A stretch of 8,092 bases of DNA. Origin: Deltaproteobacteria bacterium. Lineage in GTDB: Bacteria > Desulfobacterota > Binatia > UBA9968. The translations under genes were made by a program, and so were the position numbers. Of the stretch, positions 6,468-8,092 are shown one piece after another (position 1 is the stretch's first letter; every line of letters starts with the position of its first letter). The notes under the pieces were generated by a model. That model had not been told where the DNA came from. It saw only the letters and a program-made list of their open reading frames with translations, and did no database searches. The stretch lies in the NCBI GenBank assembly GCA_020027655.1, contig JAHKKJ010000144.1:1-8092 (forward strand), given 5' to 3'.

Positions 6468-7961
6468 GCTCAGAAGGAAGAAGAGATAAAAAACTCGCCG
6501 CCTGGCGGCGCTAATGAATTTGCGGCGCTTTTTGAGGAGAGCCTGCGCACGGTCAAACCTGGCGGAGTTGTCAAAGGCAGAGTTGTCGGAATCACGTCCA
6601 CCCACGTTTTGATCGACGTTGGCTACAAGTCGGAGGGACAAATCTCGTTAGCGGAATTTTTGGACCGACAAGGCAATCTCCAGGTTAAAGTGGGCGACCA
6701 AGTTGATGTTTTCTTCGACTCCCCCGAAGGAGAAAACGGTGGCATTGTTCTGTCTCGGCAGCGGGCGGAAAATATCAAGATTTGGGAGGAGATCGAGAAT
6801 GCCTATAACGAGGGCAGAGGCGTCGAAGGGCTTATTCTCGGCAAGGTCAAAGGCGGGTTCAAGGTCGACGTTGGGGTGCCGGGATTCTTGCCGGGATCTC
6901 ATGTGGATGTCCGCCCAACGCGTAATTTGGACAAGTTCATTGGCACAAAGGATCGTTTTGCGATTCTAAAATTCAATCGTGCGCGCGGCAATGTCGTGGT
7001 GTCGCGCCGAGCTCTATTGGAAAAAGAACGCGACACTCTTAAGCAGGAAGTCCTGAAGGTCATTGAGGAAGGTGTCATTCTGGAAGGAACGGTAAAGAAT
7101 ATCACCGGCTATGGGGCATTCGTAGATCTAGGCGGTATCGATGGTATCCTTCACATCAGCGACATGTCTTGGGGGCGGATCAATCATCCATCCGAGATCG
7201 TGCAAGTGGGAGAGAAAATAAAAGTTGTGGTGTTGAAGTTCGATGCCGAGAAGGAGCGAATTTCCCTGGGGATGAAACAATTGACTCCGGATCCCTGGCA
7301 CACCGTCGCCGAAAGATATTCCGTGGGCGCTCGGGTCCAAGGCAAAGTCATCAGTCTGATGGACTATGGGGCTTTTGTTGAGTTGGAGAGCGGCATCGAA
7401 GGGCTCATCCATATTTCGGAAATGTCTTGGACCAGAAAGATTTCCCATCCTTCCAAAGTGCTACAGGTTGGGCAGAATGTTGAGGTTGTTGTCCTCAACG
7501 TAGACCCGGGCCACCGGCGTATTTCGTTGGGACTGAAACAAGTCATGGCCAACCCCTGGGAACTCGCCAAGGAAAAATATCCAGTCGGAACTGTAATCAA
7601 GGGACCGGTTCGAAACATAACCGATTTCGGCATTTTCGTAGGCATAGAAGAGGGCATCGATGGTCTGGTTCATATTTCGGACCTTCATTGGAGCAAGAAA
7701 ATCAAGCACCCATCGGAGCTGTATAAGAAAGGCGACATAGTCGAAGCCAAGGTACTTGGAGTCAACGTTGAAAACGAGCGCTTTTCACTCGGTATTAAAC
7801 AGCTGACAACCGATCCGTGGAAAATTATTGCTGAACGTTTCCCACTGAACGTTTCCCAGTCGGGTCTAAAGTCAAAGGACAAGTCACGAGCGTGCCTGAC
7901 TTCGGAGTCTTTGTCCGCCTGGACGAGGGCGTTGAAGGACTCATTCATGTGTCCCAGTTAA
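6465..7961 (+). CDS. rpsA: 30S ribosomal protein S1, reading frame shifted and truncated after domain 5
   Basis: S1 binds mRNA on the 30S subunit and helps translation initiation on structured messages. Five S1/OB-fold domains are readable: about residues 35-99, 119-182, 204-272, 289-359 and 376-446. Domains 3-5 show the classic pattern, for example GYGAFVDLGGIDGILHISDMSW (split here as GYGAFVDL and GILHISDMSW) and repeated HPS and ISLG/SLGIKQ segments. Residues 1-460 look native. From residue 461 the frame leaves the family pattern, giving 38 unrelated residues and a stop at 7959-7961. The cause is an exact 14-base duplication at 7831-7858. The sixth domain follows intact in the frame starting at 7859. 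As written, the product would be 498 aa and lack domain 6. This is either a real lesion, a reversible variant, or an assembly or sequencing artefact. The full gene would extend past the right edge. Confidence 0.9.
   Translation: MAQKEEEIKNSPPGGANEFAALFEESLRTVKPGGVVKGRVVGITSTHVLIDVGYKSEGQISLAEFLDRQGNLQVKVGDQVDVFFDSPEGENGGIVLSRQRAENIKIWEEIENAYNEGRGVEGLILGKVKGGFKVDVGVPGFLPGSHVDVRPTRNLDKFIGTKDRFAILKFNRARGNVVVSRRALLEKERDTLKQEVLKVIEEGVILEGTVKNITGYGAFVDLGGIDGILHISDMSWGRINHPSEIVQVGEKIKVVVLKFDAEKERISLGMKQLTPDPWHTVAERYSVGARVQGKVISLMDYGAFVELESGIEGLIHISEMSWTRKISHPSKVLQVGQNVEVVVLNVDPGHRRISLGLKQVMANPWELAKEKYPVGTVIKGPVRNITDFGIFVGIEEGIDGLVHISDLHWSKKIKHPSELYKKGDIVEAKVLGVNVENERFSLGIKQLTTDPWKIIAERFPLNVSQSGLKSKDKSRACLTSESLSAWTRALKDSFMCPS
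7831..7858 (+). repeat. Exact 14-bp tandem duplication that shifts the rpsA frame
   Basis: The unit CTGAACGTTTCCCA occurs at 7831-7844 and is repeated immediately and identically at 7845-7858. Fourteen is not a multiple of three, so the second copy moves the downstream frame. With one copy deleted, the codons read I-A-E-R-F-P-V-G-S-K-V-K-G-Q-V, which matches the linker and start seen for the preceding S1 domains (compare AERYSVGARVQGKV and KEKYPVGTVIKGPV). Confidence 0.95.
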
Positions 7962-8092
7962 GTACCGAAAGGGTGGATAAACCTTCCAGCCTTTTCAAAG
8001 TCGGAGATGAGGTAGAAGCGGAGGTCATCAACCTGGATGTCAATGAAAGGAAGATCGCCCTCAGCGTCCGCGCGTTGCGCAAGACGGAAGAA
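7859..8092 (+). pseudogene. rpsA: Out-of-frame continuation of rpsA encoding S1 domain 6 (partial, runs off right edge)
   Basis: Starting at the GTC at 7859, 78 codons are open to the window end. They encode VGSKVKGQVTSVPDFGVFVR and onwards, with EGVEGLIHVSQLS, KPSSLFKVGDEVEAEVINLD and ERKIALSVRAL. This is a complete sixth S1 domain with intact family residues. It has no start codon or ribosome binding site of its own and belongs to the upstream gene once one copy of the duplication is removed. The lack of any further lesion suggests that the frameshift is recent or is not biological. No stop is reached within the window. Confidence 0.88.

Overview
The window is a bacterial chromosomal segment holding a compact, one-direction block of aromatic amino acid and shikimate-end genes that runs into cytidylate kinase and ribosomal protein S1. 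The plus-strand order is pheA - hisC - aroF - tyrA - aroA - cmk - rpsA. Genes are separated by about 20 bases or less, or overlap by a few bases. A divergent, incomplete pseudouridine synthase gene lies at the left edge on the minus strand. The order resembles the aromatic/cmk/rpsA clusters of deltaproteobacteria-like lineages (Desulfobacterota, and possibly Binatota or Methylomirabilota). Base composition looks moderately GC-rich, with GTG (possibly TTG) starts alongside ATG. The lineage assignment is an inference from gene order and protein flavour and was not tested by any search.

Layout. Bases 1-225 (minus) encode the N-terminal S4 RNA-binding domain of an RluC/RluD-type enzyme. Bases 226-360 are a divergent intergenic region with a predicted hairpin next to the pheA ribosome binding site. 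Bases 361-5754 hold five enzymes: DAHP synthase (entry to the shikimate pathway), EPSP synthase (penultimate step to chorismate), chorismate mutase/prephenate dehydratase (towards phenylalanine), prephenate or arogenate dehydrogenase (towards tyrosine), and a HisC-family aminotransferase that probably performs the transamination step. The remaining shikimate genes (aroB, aroC, aroD, aroE, aroK) are not here. Bases 5767-6444 are cmk, and rpsA starts at 6465 and runs off the right edge.

The most notable feature is in rpsA. An exact 14-base tandem duplication (7831-7844 and 7845-7858) shifts the reading frame between S1 domains 5 and 6. As written, the protein carries 460 native residues plus 38 out-of-frame residues and stops at 7961. 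The sixth S1 domain is intact but lies in another frame (7859-8092). Removing one copy restores a continuous, typical S1 sequence. This is either a real truncating or reversible mutation in a normally essential gene, or a sequencing/assembly artefact. No mobile element, CRISPR array, tRNA, rRNA or phage gene was seen, and the rest of the window looks like ordinary core metabolism.
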